Of a stretch of 64,000 nucleotides of DNA, positions 1 through 10,700 are shown piece after piece; position 1 is the first letter of the stretch; the number at the start of each line of letters is the position of its first letter. The notes under the pieces were generated by a model, which saw nothing but the letters and a program-made list of their open reading frames with translations, did not search any database and was not told the DNA's origin. The stretch covers positions 8,582,427-8,646,426 of the forward strand of contig OX442315.1 in assembly GCA_949358305.1 (NCBI GenBank), written 5' to 3'. A program made the position numbers and the translations under genes. The DNA comes from Strigamia acuminata (taxonomy: Eukaryota; Arthropoda; Chilopoda; Geophilomorpha; Linotaeniidae).

Positions 1-327
1 CATTAATGACGTCATTTGTCATTTGTCATTTTTAGAGCAGACACAAAAATTGTTTTTTTTTTCTGGCTTGTACACAAAAATTGAAGTTTGGGTTCAATAG
101 CGGCCTATAACAAGTCTTTCCAAACATGTTTAAAAAAAAGATTCACTTTTAAACAAGGTGAACTGGTAAAACAAATTAACATGCGAGTCTATGGGAAAAC
201 AGTGGTGTCATCTGTATTTCAAAGTTGGCCTGAACTAGGGGTTACAAACCCTCCTAAAGCATCTAGCGTGATTAATTAAACTGAAACGCACCGTGTATTA
301 ATAAAATCAACCTCCAATCACTTGAAT
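1..327. other. Intron 9 of copy D (no gene)
   Basis: The stretch with the CTATGGGAAAACAGTGG motif and CAAAGTTGG matches intron 9 of copy B (43866-44013) and copy A (56505-56645). The match stops at 332, where an insertion begins. No coding signal is seen. Confidence 0.75.
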
Positions 328-465
328 AAATCGCTGCCACCTATTGGGAGCAACATGCCTAAGAGCAACCGTTGAAATTTGGTCTAATATCGGTTAAAAG
401 CAAAATTGCTCTTAGACATTATAAAAAAATGACGTGGCGCAACAGTTGTAGTTGCGTGTAATAAT

Positions 466-701
466 TGTTAGATTGACAGGCGCCAATATTGCTACAGACA
501 TTAAAGGATTAGGAACAGGACCTCGTGGACAAAGGGAGAGAAGAAGCGCAGGGTCGTGAACTGTCAGCGACCCCAACTAAACAACCAATGAGAGAATTTC
601 GTTTTGACCCCACAAACTGTATTTAACCCCCCTGTTCAGAAATAAAACTCACTTGTCAATTTTCAACCTTTAACACGTGTGTTCCTTTGAGATGTACAAC
701 A
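466..701 (+). repeat. Copia 5' LTR
   Basis: 236 bp, TG...CA. It contains a TATTTAA box (618-624) and AATAAA (642-647). I saw no differences from 4000-4235 on inspection, suggesting recent insertion. Confidence 0.93.
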
Positions 702-703
702 AA

Positions 704-715
704 TGGTAGCAGAGG
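704..715 (+). promoter_or_regulatory. Copia primer binding site, initiator tRNA-Met
   Basis: TGGTAGCAGAGG begins two bases after the LTR and is complementary to the 3' end of animal initiator tRNA-Met (CCTCTGCTACCA). Known copia relatives prime from tRNA-iMet, so the position and sequence agree. Confidence 0.85.
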
Positions 716-869
716 CCAATGGTTTAAGACACACCAAAAGTATACAGTTACAAGTCAAGTGAGAAGCGGCCGAAATTTTCAAAAGAGGAAGCGATAAGAC
801 GTAAATCGCTGAAAACTCGACCAAAAAACGAGAAGTTAAAAAAAAAAAAAAAAAAAAAAATACAACAAG

Positions 870-3851
870 ATGACCACCACAAAACTCCATGTGGTTTCGA
901 ACGTGGAACTCCTGAACGACTCAAACTACACCCTGTGGTCAGAGAGAATTGAAACGATTCTGAGAGGACGAAAGCTGTGGCGAGCGGCCATCGCAGGAGC
1001 GGAACCGCCACACGGTGTGGCCGACGCCGAGGACTTCGAGGCCAAAGAAAAAATATGGGAGACGTGGGACGATAAAAATGCCGAGGCGATCGAGATAATG
1101 ATCGGCACATTGACGGGCGACCAGGTGTTGAAGTACCGCGCTTCCCGAAACGCAAAAATTCTTTGGGAGAAGATCAAGGAAAATATGCAGACGGACAACA
1201 CGCAGCTTCAATTAGAATGCAACATGCAATTAACGCATTGCAAGATGGACAAGACGGAGACCATCGACCACTATTTGAACCGAATCGAAGCACTCCAGAC
1301 GGAAAGCGCCCAACTCGGTAAGGACATTACTGACCTGGAAGTGAGATTTTATGCCCTTCACGGACTGAGAGACGAATTCCACCCCACCGCATTGGCAATC
1401 AAAGCAAACAAGACGCTTACAAACAAGGAGGCACGCGCGATGCTAAAACAAACCGAGACGAGGGGGCAGAAAGCCAACGAGACACGCGCACCAGATGCAG
1501 CTTACGAGACCAAGGTGAAAAGATTCGAGAAGGGCACGGGCGTGCGCAAGTGCTACAACTGCGACATGCCGGGGCACACGGCGGGAGAGTGCCGTAATCC
1601 CACGCTTTGCTACAACTGCCGGGGAACTGGACACCGAGCGAGCGAGTGCAGACAGCCAAAGAGGGAGAATAAAAACGGCGGACGCAACGCAAAGAAGCCA
1701 CACTCGAAGGGGCCACCAAGAACACTGCGTGCACGCGAAATCGGACCCGAGAGGCCACAGAGAATGCTGAGAGCGTTCGAAGTCGAAGATAAGGAACCAC
1801 AGGAACCTATGGAGAGCATCGGGACACCTGAAGATGACGTAAGTGAAAAATTTGATGAAATATTAGAAGAAACATTAGAAGAAAATTTAGAGGAAAATTT
1901 AGAAGAAAAATTTGAAGAGAAAATAGTAGAGAAAATAGAAGAAAAATTAGTAGGAAAAATAGAAGAAAATTTAGAGGAAAATGTAGAAGAAAAATTTGAA
2001 GAGAAAATAGTAGAGAAAATAGACGGAAAATTAGTAGGAAAAATAGAAGAAAATTTAGAGGAAAATGTAGAAGAAAAATTTGAAGAGAAAATAGTAGAGA
2101 AAATAGACGGAAAATTAGTAGGAAAAATAGAAGAAAAAGGTTTCATTGCGACATGCGAGCGGGCGGGGCGTTGCGAAGAAAATAATGAGCAATGGATACT
2201 GGATTCGGGCGCCACATCCCACATGGCGAAGTCAAGGGGTATATTCGCGACGTATACACCGGAGAGCCGTGCAATTCAAGTAGCGGACGAAGGCACGACG
2301 ATTAGAACGAGCGGGATCGGGGATATCTGCGTGAAAACGACGACGAGCCAAGACGTGCTGCGACTCGAGCGGGTGTTGCACGTGCCAAGACTTGATTCAA
2401 ACTTACTGTCGGTGCCCAAGATCGTTGACAAGAAGATGAAAGTCCTATTTGAAGAGAAAAAGGCAACAATACTGTCAACAGAAGGGGAGAAAATCCTAAC
2501 CGCACTACGAGAGGGAGACAGTTTCGTCATAAATTTAAAAATCGAGAAAAACGGAAACGCGCGACAAACGAAAGAAATAAACACGACATGGCACCAACGA
2601 CTTGGCCACCTGGCACCCGACACGATGCGAACGATGATGAACGACCAACTGGTACGTGGATTGACATTAAATCGAAACGAGAAGGCAAAATGTGACGCGT
2701 GCATTAGAAGCAAATTAACTCGCAAGCCACACAAGCCCGTGAACACACGACAATCAAGCGCTGTCATGGATTTGTGGCACGTGGACCTCATCGGGCCCCT
2801 CAAACCCGAGTCATTAGGAAAAGCAAGATTCATTCTCACCGTGGTGGACGACTACAGCAGGAAAACATTGATTGGAATTTTAAAAACAAAGGATGAAACG
2901 TCAGAAGAACTGAAAAATCTAATCACGAGATGCGAGCGGCAAACTGGAAGGCGACTCAGAAAAATTCGAAGCGACAACGGAGGGGAGTTCATCGTCGGGA
3001 CCCTGAGCGCGTGGTTCAAGGAACGCGGAATTGACCACCAGCTGACCACACCTTTCTCACCTGCCAGCAACGGAGTCGCGGAGCGCCACAACCGGACAAT
3101 TATCGAGATGACAAGGACGATGTTGTGCGACGCGCAGCTGCCACTCAACTTTTGGGCCGAGTGTGCCACGACGGCGGCACACATACGAAACTCGTGCACA
3201 TCCAGGGCACACGGAAAGACGCCATCGGAAATCTGGGACAAGCGGAAACCAACCGTGAAGTATTTGAAGCGATACGGATGTGTCACGTACACACTCATAC
3301 GAGATGCAAACCGCACGAAGTTGGAACCAAAGGCGCAGAAAGGAATATTCGTGGGCTACTCACAAAAACGAAAGGCATACCGCATCTACAACCCCAACAC
3401 GAGGAAAATAAATGAAGAAAGAAACGTGAGATTCCTGGAACACGAGTTGGGAGCGACGCTGCTGCACGGAGAAGCCCAACCCGAAACGACGCACTGCAAC
3501 GTACTATTTGAGTTTCAAGACGCTGATACGGAGGCTGAGAATGCACCACGAGACGGGAATGAAATCGCACGACCCGAACAAGATGGAAACGAGAACGAGC
3601 CCACACAAGACGAGAGCGAGCCGACACAAAACGAGAGCGAGCCGACACAAGACGAGAGGGAGTCGGCACAAGACGAAAACGAACCGACTCGAGACAAGAC
3701 CGAACCGACGCAAAGCGGAAATGCAGCCAATACACAAGCGAATAAAATCGGACGACCAAAGGGCACCACCAACGCTGCAAATACACAAAAATTGCGCGAA
3801 CAAAGGGCCGAATTGAAGGCGGACGAATTGAAGGCGGACGAATTAATGTAA
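870..3851 (+). CDS. Copia Gag-protease-integrase polyprotein (993 aa, no RT)
   Basis: Starts at ATG 870, just after an A-run (838-860). Gag comes first, then two CCHC zinc knuckles (CYNCDMPGHTAGEC at 228 and CYNCRGTGHRASEC at 247). Next is a Glu/Lys linker with tandem ~28-residue repeats (about 330-430, nt 1850-2145). The aspartic protease reads ILDSGATSHM (Asp445). The pre-integrase HHCC domain starts WHQRLGH at 574. The integrase triad is Asp639, Asp702, Glu738, with 35 residues between the last two. After integrase the protein runs into a tail of SEPTQDE-like repeats (about 900-950) and ends ELM. The RT that should follow is missing. The frame is intact, so the truncated polyprotein could still be made. 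Confidence 0.92.
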   Translation: MTTTKLHVVSNVELLNDSNYTLWSERIETILRGRKLWRAAIAGAEPPHGVADAEDFEAKEKIWETWDDKNAEAIEIMIGTLTGDQVLKYRASRNAKILWEKIKENMQTDNTQLQLECNMQLTHCKMDKTETIDHYLNRIEALQTESAQLGKDITDLEVRFYALHGLRDEFHPTALAIKANKTLTNKEARAMLKQTETRGQKANETRAPDAAYETKVKRFEKGTGVRKCYNCDMPGHTAGECRNPTLCYNCRGTGHRASECRQPKRENKNGGRNAKKPHSKGPPRTLRAREIGPERPQRMLRAFEVEDKEPQEPMESIGTPEDDVSEKFDEILEETLEENLEENLEEKFEEKIVEKIEEKLVGKIEENLEENVEEKFEEKIVEKIDGKLVGKIEENLEENVEEKFEEKIVEKIDGKLVGKIEEKGFIATCERAGRCEENNEQWILDSGATSHMAKSRGIFATYTPESRAIQVADEGTTIRTSGIGDICVKTTTSQDVLRLERVLHVPRLDSNLLSVPKIVDKKMKVLFEEKKATILSTEGEKILTALREGDSFVINLKIEKNGNARQTKEINTTWHQRLGHLAPDTMRTMMNDQLVRGLTLNRNEKAKCDACIRSKLTRKPHKPVNTRQSSAVMDLWHVDLIGPLKPESLGKARFILTVVDDYSRKTLIGILKTKDETSEELKNLITRCERQTGRRLRKIRSDNGGEFIVGTLSAWFKERGIDHQLTTPFSPASNGVAERHNRTIIEMTRTMLCDAQLPLNFWAECATTAAHIRNSCTSRAHGKTPSEIWDKRKPTVKYLKRYGCVTYTLIRDANRTKLEPKAQKGIFVGYSQKRKAYRIYNPNTRKINEERNVRFLEHELGATLLHGEAQPETTHCNVLFEFQDADTEAENAPRDGNEIARPEQDGNENEPTQDESEPTQNESEPTQDERESAQDENEPTRDKTEPTQSGNAANTQANKIGRPKGTTNAANTQKLREQRAELKADELKADELM

Positions 3852-3958
3852 AACACATTCCCGGAGAAAACATGCTTGCGGATTTCCTGACTAAACCGCT
3901 AGCCGGACCACCATTGGAGAGAAACATGGTCGGACTGGGAATAAAGAAGAACGAATGA
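3848..3958 (+). pseudogene. Remnant of copia RNase H C-terminus
   Basis: In another frame, overlapping the polyprotein stop, translation gives HIPGENMLADFLTKPL and ends TGA at 3956-3958. This is the hallmark C-terminal end of copia RNase H. It marks the right side of the deletion that removed RT. Confidence 0.8.
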
Positions 3959-3988
3959 AGTATTCCATCGAGCAACATTGACGACCTG

Positions 3989-3998
3989 TAGGAGGGAT
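3989..3998 (+). promoter_or_regulatory. Copia polypurine tract
   Basis: TAGGAGGGAT lies directly upstream of the 3' LTR at 4000, as expected for plus-strand priming. Confidence 0.65.
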
Positions 3999-3999
3999 T

Positions 4000-4235
4000 T
4001 GTTAGATTGACAGGCGCCAATATTGCTACAGACATTAAAGGATTAGGAACAGGACCTCGTGGACAAAGGGAGAGAAGAAGCGCAGGGTCGTGAACTGTCA
4101 GCGACCCCAACTAAACAACCAATGAGAGAATTTCGTTTTGACCCCACAAACTGTATTTAACCCCCCTGTTCAGAAATAAAACTCACTTGTCAATTTTCAA
4201 CCTTTAACACGTGTGTTCCTTTGAGATGTACAACA
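4000..4235 (+). repeat. Copia 3' LTR
   Basis: 236 bp; pairs with 466-701 and is followed by TSD ATAAT. Confidence 0.93.
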
Positions 4236-4344
4236 ATAATGACTAAGAGCAAATTCGATATTATTTGGGATTACTCTTAGACATTATTAGAAAATGACGT
4301 GGCGCAACAGTTGTAATCATGACTAAGAGCAACATTGATATTAT

Positions 4345-4734
4345 TTGGGATTGCGAATTGTGTCACGTCGTAATTACACCTTCAGGTCGATGGAGCGCGT
4401 GTACGCAAGAGAGCACACACAACTGCTAGAAGGAGTTATTTCCCGCCAAGAACGTAAGATAAAATACGTCCTGACCGATCGAAGGGTGCTGCGGGTTTAT
4501 GAGCATCCCAGATGTTCTCCTCCGGATGATGCTCATGACACCAAGCTTTGGCGGTACCATCCACGACCAGCAAGCAGCTGCGCATGCTGCTACGCGCCGT
4601 GAGAACATTGTGCCCGTCGAGGTAGTTAACGTCGCAGCAGACTTAGCCCATGTGGAATCAGATGAGAAGCATGATGAGGGTGCTACTCAAGCCACAGGAA
4701 AAAGCCTCTGTGTGGTTTGTCTACTAACTGACAG
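4345..4734 (+). other. GC-richer open stretch of unknown origin
   Basis: Two overlapping open frames run here: 4345 to 4602 (85 aa, with Arg-rich ARE, ISRQERK, TDRRV) and 4499 into 4740. Base composition is less AT-rich than the surrounding intron, as if a host gene fragment had been captured. I recognise no family, no splice junction decides a frame, and it may be non-coding. Confidence 0.3.
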
Positions 4735-4759
4735 AAATCTTAGAAAGGAAAGAACTTAC

Positions 4760-7700
4760 GCAAATGAAACAACCTCCGGCGATACCAAAACCAATCATAG
4801 TTGCCAACCATCTGAAATTGCGATGCAGCATAAAACAATAAAAATCAACAAAAGAAAAGAAAAAACAAAAACATTAAACTCACCGTCCTATTTTACGTCC
4901 AAGAGCACCAAATACATTAACGCTGAATATATAAGAAATCCATACGGGCAAAAACACAGCTCCCAGCTGCCAAGTGAGCACATCATCCATTGTGCTTATC
5001 ATCCAAATTGGTAATGTTGCTTCCAAACCACCAACACCAAGATTTGCGAAAGTGAGAGCCCCTTAAAATAAATATCAAAAGAATAAGATAATGACTCAAT
5101 ACAGCATTATTAGACGGTCACAAATGGATTAGATATCACTGATTTGCTTCTTTTTAAACAAGTAGATTGGATCTTCATCTATAAGTACCCGCTTTACGAA
5201 CCGGAAGTAATGACAATGTAAGGATCCCGAATCAAAGTTAATATACTAGGTCCATCATGCTCCTGCCTCGTGATTCTCGGTGAAAAAACCACAAGTTGAA
5301 GTACTGAAATAAATACAAAGTTGGAAGATAACAGGTTGGTTCACTTCATCGAATCCCGTTTCATCAAATTCTATTTTTTATCATTTTTTGAAATATGGGA
5401 AAACGGGACTCACTTCATCGAATTTAAATACAACTCACATCCCTCTCCTAATGCTAAACCTGCTAAAATTAAAAATGGTGCGGTTTTCCCCCAAAACTGA
5501 TACACGGCACTGCCAAATGGTGCGCCTATCAGCTGGCCTAATGCGATACCACTAAACGCCAGACCAATAGCACTGGCTCTTTCCTTGTCATCTGGGTATC
5601 GATCAGCTAACACACCGAGACCTTGATTAAAATGTATTTGTATTTTGGGATTCGGAGTCAATTTCTACTTTCCATCCTCTTACCGGCGATAGTTGAAAAA
5701 GACGAACCGATTCCCTGCAGTGCCCGAGCCGCAAACAAAGTACCATAGTCGAGACCAAATCCGAACACTGGAGAAAAATTTTAAAAATGTAATTGGACAT
5801 ATGGATTAGGAATTGCGTGTAGTTGGTAAGGTGAAGCAGCATTCTCTCGACACTTTATCTCTCCCCACTTATTCTCTCAGAAAACTCACTCAGTGTCGAA
5901 GTAAACATGATAAAAAAACCACAAAGCATCGGGATGCTGTAACCGATTCTGAAATAGAGATTTCAAATGTTATTGTCTATTCAAAACAGATATATCAATC
6001 ATTTTATTTTTACTTCACTGTAGGCAAAAATATAAATATACCTATTGGTAATCATTCCTACAAACGGGCTGGTTAGAATTTGCACAAGAGGTTTAGATGC
6101 AAACAAAATTCCAACTTCAAAATTTTCTGACTTTAATTCCGCTTGTTTCTCCTCGCGTGGAGTGAGAGGAACAGCCGATGTGCAATCTAGTGGAAATTTT
6201 GCATAAATAATCATAAAAATTATAAAAACAATTATTTCTTTTTTTATTTCTAACTCACTTGTCGCGTCCTACTTGGTATAGGTTTAAATAGCGCTAACGT
6301 GTAATACTTTACCTGTGATCAATTATGTAAATACCCAAATGAATACCAAATGTATGTAAATAAACAGGTAATTTATTCACCAGGCTTTATGCCTTTAAAA
6401 TACACTCAGTAATAATTCTAGAGTCGACGTGGTCAGCGTCGAACAAAGGATTTCTCAAGATGGCGTCGTCGATTCCGCGTGGTCGGCGGAACAAAGGCGG
6501 CGTCTCGAGTTGTCGTTAATTCGTCACGGATTCGTCTTCACGGACGCGGTGGAATGCTCTTTCGAGTCTTCTATCCGTGCCTGTTGTCTAGGGTTTGTTT
6601 AGCGTCGCAGAGGCCTCGTCTAGGAACTTTGGGGTTCCCTACAAAGCACTCGGACACTTACTTCGGCGAATAATCGTCTGGGCGATTATTCTGGGTGATT
6701 TCACAAGGGCTATTCTCGTGCTTTCGCAGGAATAGCTCGCAAGTGACTTCGTGAGAGTTACAGTTTGCACTTTACTCAGCGATCCTCGATCAATCCTAAC
6801 TTGTAGTTGAAGTTGGCCTGACGGTGAGGTAGTTGCTGTGTTCTTGGTGTCGTTTGTGTAAGTTCTGTGTTTAGGCGGGAAACACAGCCTTTTATGCAGT
6901 GGGGTGAAGGGCCGGCGATCAACCAATGGGGGCTGACCACCAGCCGCTTCCTCCCCCTCGGGGCACACACCTGCCATGGGGAGGTGGAGCCAACTCGGGG
7001 GGGAACGACTCTTTAATCATAGTGACTCATAGGACAAGTATCCGCCCTGGGGGGACACTTATCCAACTGGGTCACCACACGTCCCTCCTCCAGCTTCGAT
7101 CTCGGATCGGAGCGATCTCAATTTTCTCATCGCTCTCCTCTGCGAAGAGCCGGCAGCACTCCTCTGCATGGGCGGAGGATCACGGGTGGCACTGCCGGTG
7201 GCGGCGGTGGTAAATCCGGGGGCAGAGAGGTTGTCAGATCCGCAGGATTTTGTCGCTCGTTGATGAAGTACTGCGGGTGACTGCCGGCTGGCTCGCCAAC
7301 CAACCCCGTACGCTCATGGATCCAAATCCGGGTAGACGCGGGGAATCGATCGGGGACGAGTCGGATCCTTCGCGACTCGGCGCTCGATCCGGGTTTCCTG
7401 TGGGCCCGTAGGATACGGCGATGGAAGACGGCGTCCATGGTGGATCGGGCTTCTCTGTTTAGCCATTTGAGGATTGATTCGCCGTGATCGTCGGAGTCAA
7501 TGATGCGTTGTCGCGTGAACTCCGACATCTGAAGGAAGGGGTATTCCACTCCCAGCCTCAAATAAAGCTGCGCTGCTGGGGGCGGCGGAGGCGATGGTGG
7601 GAGCGGAATCTCCATTGGGCTCTCCAACGGTGGCGTAGCCGGCTCTGCAGAGAGAGCGGCCAGCCCTGCCGCTGGTGGTGAAGGAGAGGGCAGCGGAGGA

Positions 7701-10700
7701 GTTCGGGGTCCTCGCTTGGAACGCTTCGGAATCAATATGGGTCGATTCGCGTGTCGCTTCTCCTTCGGGAATACCGGCTTTGGGGTCGGTATGTATGGTT
7801 GGACCGCCGCCTCTGGGGGGGCGGTCTCGATGGCCTGTGGAAGGCTCGCCGCCGTTCCCGGTATCTCCGGAACCTCCCGAATTGTTCGCAACAAGGAAGG
7901 GTGGACTCCGGGGTTCCGGTAGCGGAATGCTAACGAACGCATCTTTGAAAACTGTAGGCCTGGGTTTTCCGTATTTCTGGCCAGGTCGAAGCGCAGCGAG
8001 GCGGGCTCAGGAGTCCATCCGGCCCATACCTGGTACAACGCCCGAGGAAGGTGAACTCCCTCACGGTCGACGATTGTCCAGGCCGCCATAGCTTGCCGAC
8101 TGTCCAAGAAGACGCCCAGGGATAGCAGCTGGGCCAGTACGTTCGTCACAGCCAAATTCAAACTGCTCCGATGGCAGGGGTGAGCGCGGTCCGGATTGTC
8201 ACTGAATTGCTGTGACAACGTCCGCATCTGTTCGATCGCCCAGTTGATGTGGTGAGTTTGGGCGGCGTCGGCCTGTCGTATGGCCAACTCGGCAATCGCG
8301 GGGTTCTCGTATTCGGCCAGATATTCTTGTAACTCGCTGAGTGAGGGATAGGCCGCTTCACGCCGGCATCTGGCGTCCATCCCCCGCTGCGCGTACCACT
8401 CGGCGTTGCGATGAGGATGGTACACTCGTGGCGTCGGGGGTGACGGTGGACGGCCCATCCCTGGTAGGTCGTCGTATCTGACCCGTTTGGGAGTTGGATC
8501 TCCCACCGGAATCATCCGGGGAGGGGTCCACGTGGTCACTGCTGGGTTTGTACCCTCGAGGAGTGGCGGCCATCGCGATTGCACCTGTGGGGGCACAAGC
8601 GCGGTGGGCACAGCCGGTGTTGAGCCCGACGGCCGGTTGGCCGCGTATCCTCGGAAGGCGTTCTTCAATGCCATGGCCAGATCTTGTTTCGTGACCGGTC
8701 CATCCTTGTCCGACTCTTCTTGGGATATTTGTTCTTCCGTCAATTCTCCCAAATCAATCTCTGCCTGGAGCCTGGACGGCCCAGCCGCGGATCCGAGACT
8801 TCGGGGTTCGGACCTTTTTGCGGCGGCCATCTCTCGCTCTTTCTCCAATCCTTTCGCGATCAGAGACCGCGCACGCGTCTTCTGTCGTACTTTACGCTTC
8901 CGATTCCTCCTGGTGTTGGCTGCGACGGATCTTTGTTGGACCGTCCTCTGGGGGACGTCCGTCGGGGAATCCGGTCTCTGGTGTGTTGAGACGGTTCGTC
9001 GCGACGAGGATTGATCTGACGACTGTGTGGTAATCGCCATAAACAACGAGGATCTTTTCTTTCCTCGATCTTGGTGTGTCTCGGTCCTCGCAGCCCAGTG
9101 GGCGGAAGATTCGACCGTTCGCTCAGCCCGCGCGTCGTCTGGCGAGGCAGGCTCGAGCGTTACTACTCGGCGACACTCCGAGCGCACGACAACTCGAGTT
9201 CGGGAACTGGAGCTGCTCGAGCGGCTGCGGTAGTCGCGACTCGTTGACGGGCCGGCCTCTGTTGGGGAGACGGCCTGTCTTCTTCGTGCGGGTCCGCGTG
9301 GGGCGGACTCCGCCGGACGCTTCGATCTTCTGTGATGGCGGCGACTTCCCAGGATACCAGCGTGGTATAACTGCCACATCTCAGACTGCGTGGCCGTAAA
9401 ATTCGCCGGTGGTATCCATCTGGGTGTCAAATGGTCTTCTTCGATGTCGCGAAGCCATCTACGGATTTCTTCGGGGGAGAAACCGTTTCTCTCGAGAACT
9501 CGGGTTACTCCGTGAGTCTCGGTGCGCTTTAAGCGTTCGATCTCGTCGTCCACTATTTTCTGGCGGGCTGCCAAGGTCGGGGCCTCGCTCCACCTGTGGG
9601 AGGTGTGCAGCTCGGCCACCGTGCCTGGGTAAGCCTCTTCCAGGTACCCGGAGTAAACGGGGCTCGGCGGATCCGCATCGGGTGGGATCCGCGGCCCCAC
9701 TCGCTCCCTCATCTCCTTCGTCATGCACTCGACCAGCGTTTTCGATCGCTCGAATTTTTCCTCGAGGGTCCTGGAGTACATCAATCGGATTTTCCAGGCG
9801 CTGGTCTCTGCAGGATAGGCCTGCCGCAGGTAAATCGGCAGGGCTCCGCGAAAGATGTTGTTGGCGGTTGACACCGTCGAAGGCAGGGCGTCCCACGATT
9901 CTAGCGGGTCGACCTGAATAATTTTAGATCACAAGATTAATATAATAAATCCCAGTTTAACGATGGGGATCAGAAATATGCTCAAGATCGACGGTGGCAG
10001 CAACTCCTTTCTTTTGTTGCGGCCGTCGGTCTTATTTTCTTGTTTCGCAGTTCTGCGATGATCTCCGCCGTCGTAGCGCTGATCCAACACTACCTTTGAA
10101 CTCAGGTGATCCGCTTTTTAGGAAGGGGTCGCAGGCAAAACCGATCGTTAAATTCTTAATATTACGTTAAACTTTTTATTTTAACTCTAATCGTATTTTA
10201 ATTTATTACGATGTTTAATTTTAAAAGAAAGAAAACCTTTAGTTTTGGTTTTGGTTTGCCACGACGCCATTCCGCGAACACTTCCTTTGTTCTAGTTTTT
10301 TGGCGGCCTTGACTCCGAGGTGAATCTGGGTCCACTCTCGGGTTTTTAGCCAGCCTTAAATCAATAATAAAACAGAAAGAAATATATCAGTCACAAGTCA
10401 CGCTCCAATCTGGGTTGGATGCAACAGATTCAAAGAATTATGTGATTTCTCTGGGGAAATCACACTAATTTACCTGCAACGGCGGTTGTTCGTCCCAATT
10501 CTCATCGTCTTCTGCATTTACGATTAGGCCGTCGCTCTCGTCTCTCGACGATGCGCTCGGCTCTAATCGTGGGTTGCGTCGATCGGCCATTTCAATTTAG
10601 GAAAATGAAGTTTTGTTTGAGAGGTCTTTGTCTTTCTCTTTGGGGGAGAAGCAAAAACACGTCTCGTCGTGTTAAAAACAGTCGGAAACTGGGCCTATCG

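Larger units (their letters stand above)
466..4235 (+). mobile_element. Ty1/copia LTR retrotransposon, internally deleted (3770 bp)
   Basis: Two 236-bp LTRs (466-701 and 4000-4235) start TGTTAGATTG and end TACAACA. They flank a single gag-protease-integrase ORF. The 5-bp TSD ATAAT is at 461-465 and 4236-4240. PBS and polypurine tract are in the expected places. Reverse transcriptase is absent, and only the last RNase H residues remain (3848-3958). It is therefore non-autonomous and would need enzymes in trans. It is antisense to the transporter gene it sits in. Confidence 0.93.
333..4734. mobile_element. Unclassified insertion in copy D intron 9, 5-bp TSD AAATC, hosting the copia element
   Basis: The intron sequence shared with other copies breaks after 332 and resumes at 4740 (TTAGAAAGG). 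AAATC flanks both sides (328-332 and 4735-4739). Without the nested copia element the insertion is about 630 bp. It contains two or three imperfect copies of an ~80-bp module (CTAAGAGCAA ... CTCTTAG ... GACGTGGCGCAACAGTTGTA) at 356-455, 4240-4318 and 4319-4355. No terminal repeats or protein domains were recognised, so its class is open. Confidence 0.6.

Noticed and set aside
333-4734. Helitron
   Set aside because: A 5-bp target duplication is present and there is no CTRR end with hairpin.
7127-9913. ORF3 as a retroviral-type envelope gene
   Set aside because: No signal peptide, transmembrane segment or cleavage motif; composition is Arg/Ser/Pro-rich.
9027-9921. Plus-strand ORFs of 60-175 aa across the gypsy element
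   Set aside because: They are antisense shadows of GC-rich ORF3, gag and pol, with no motifs.
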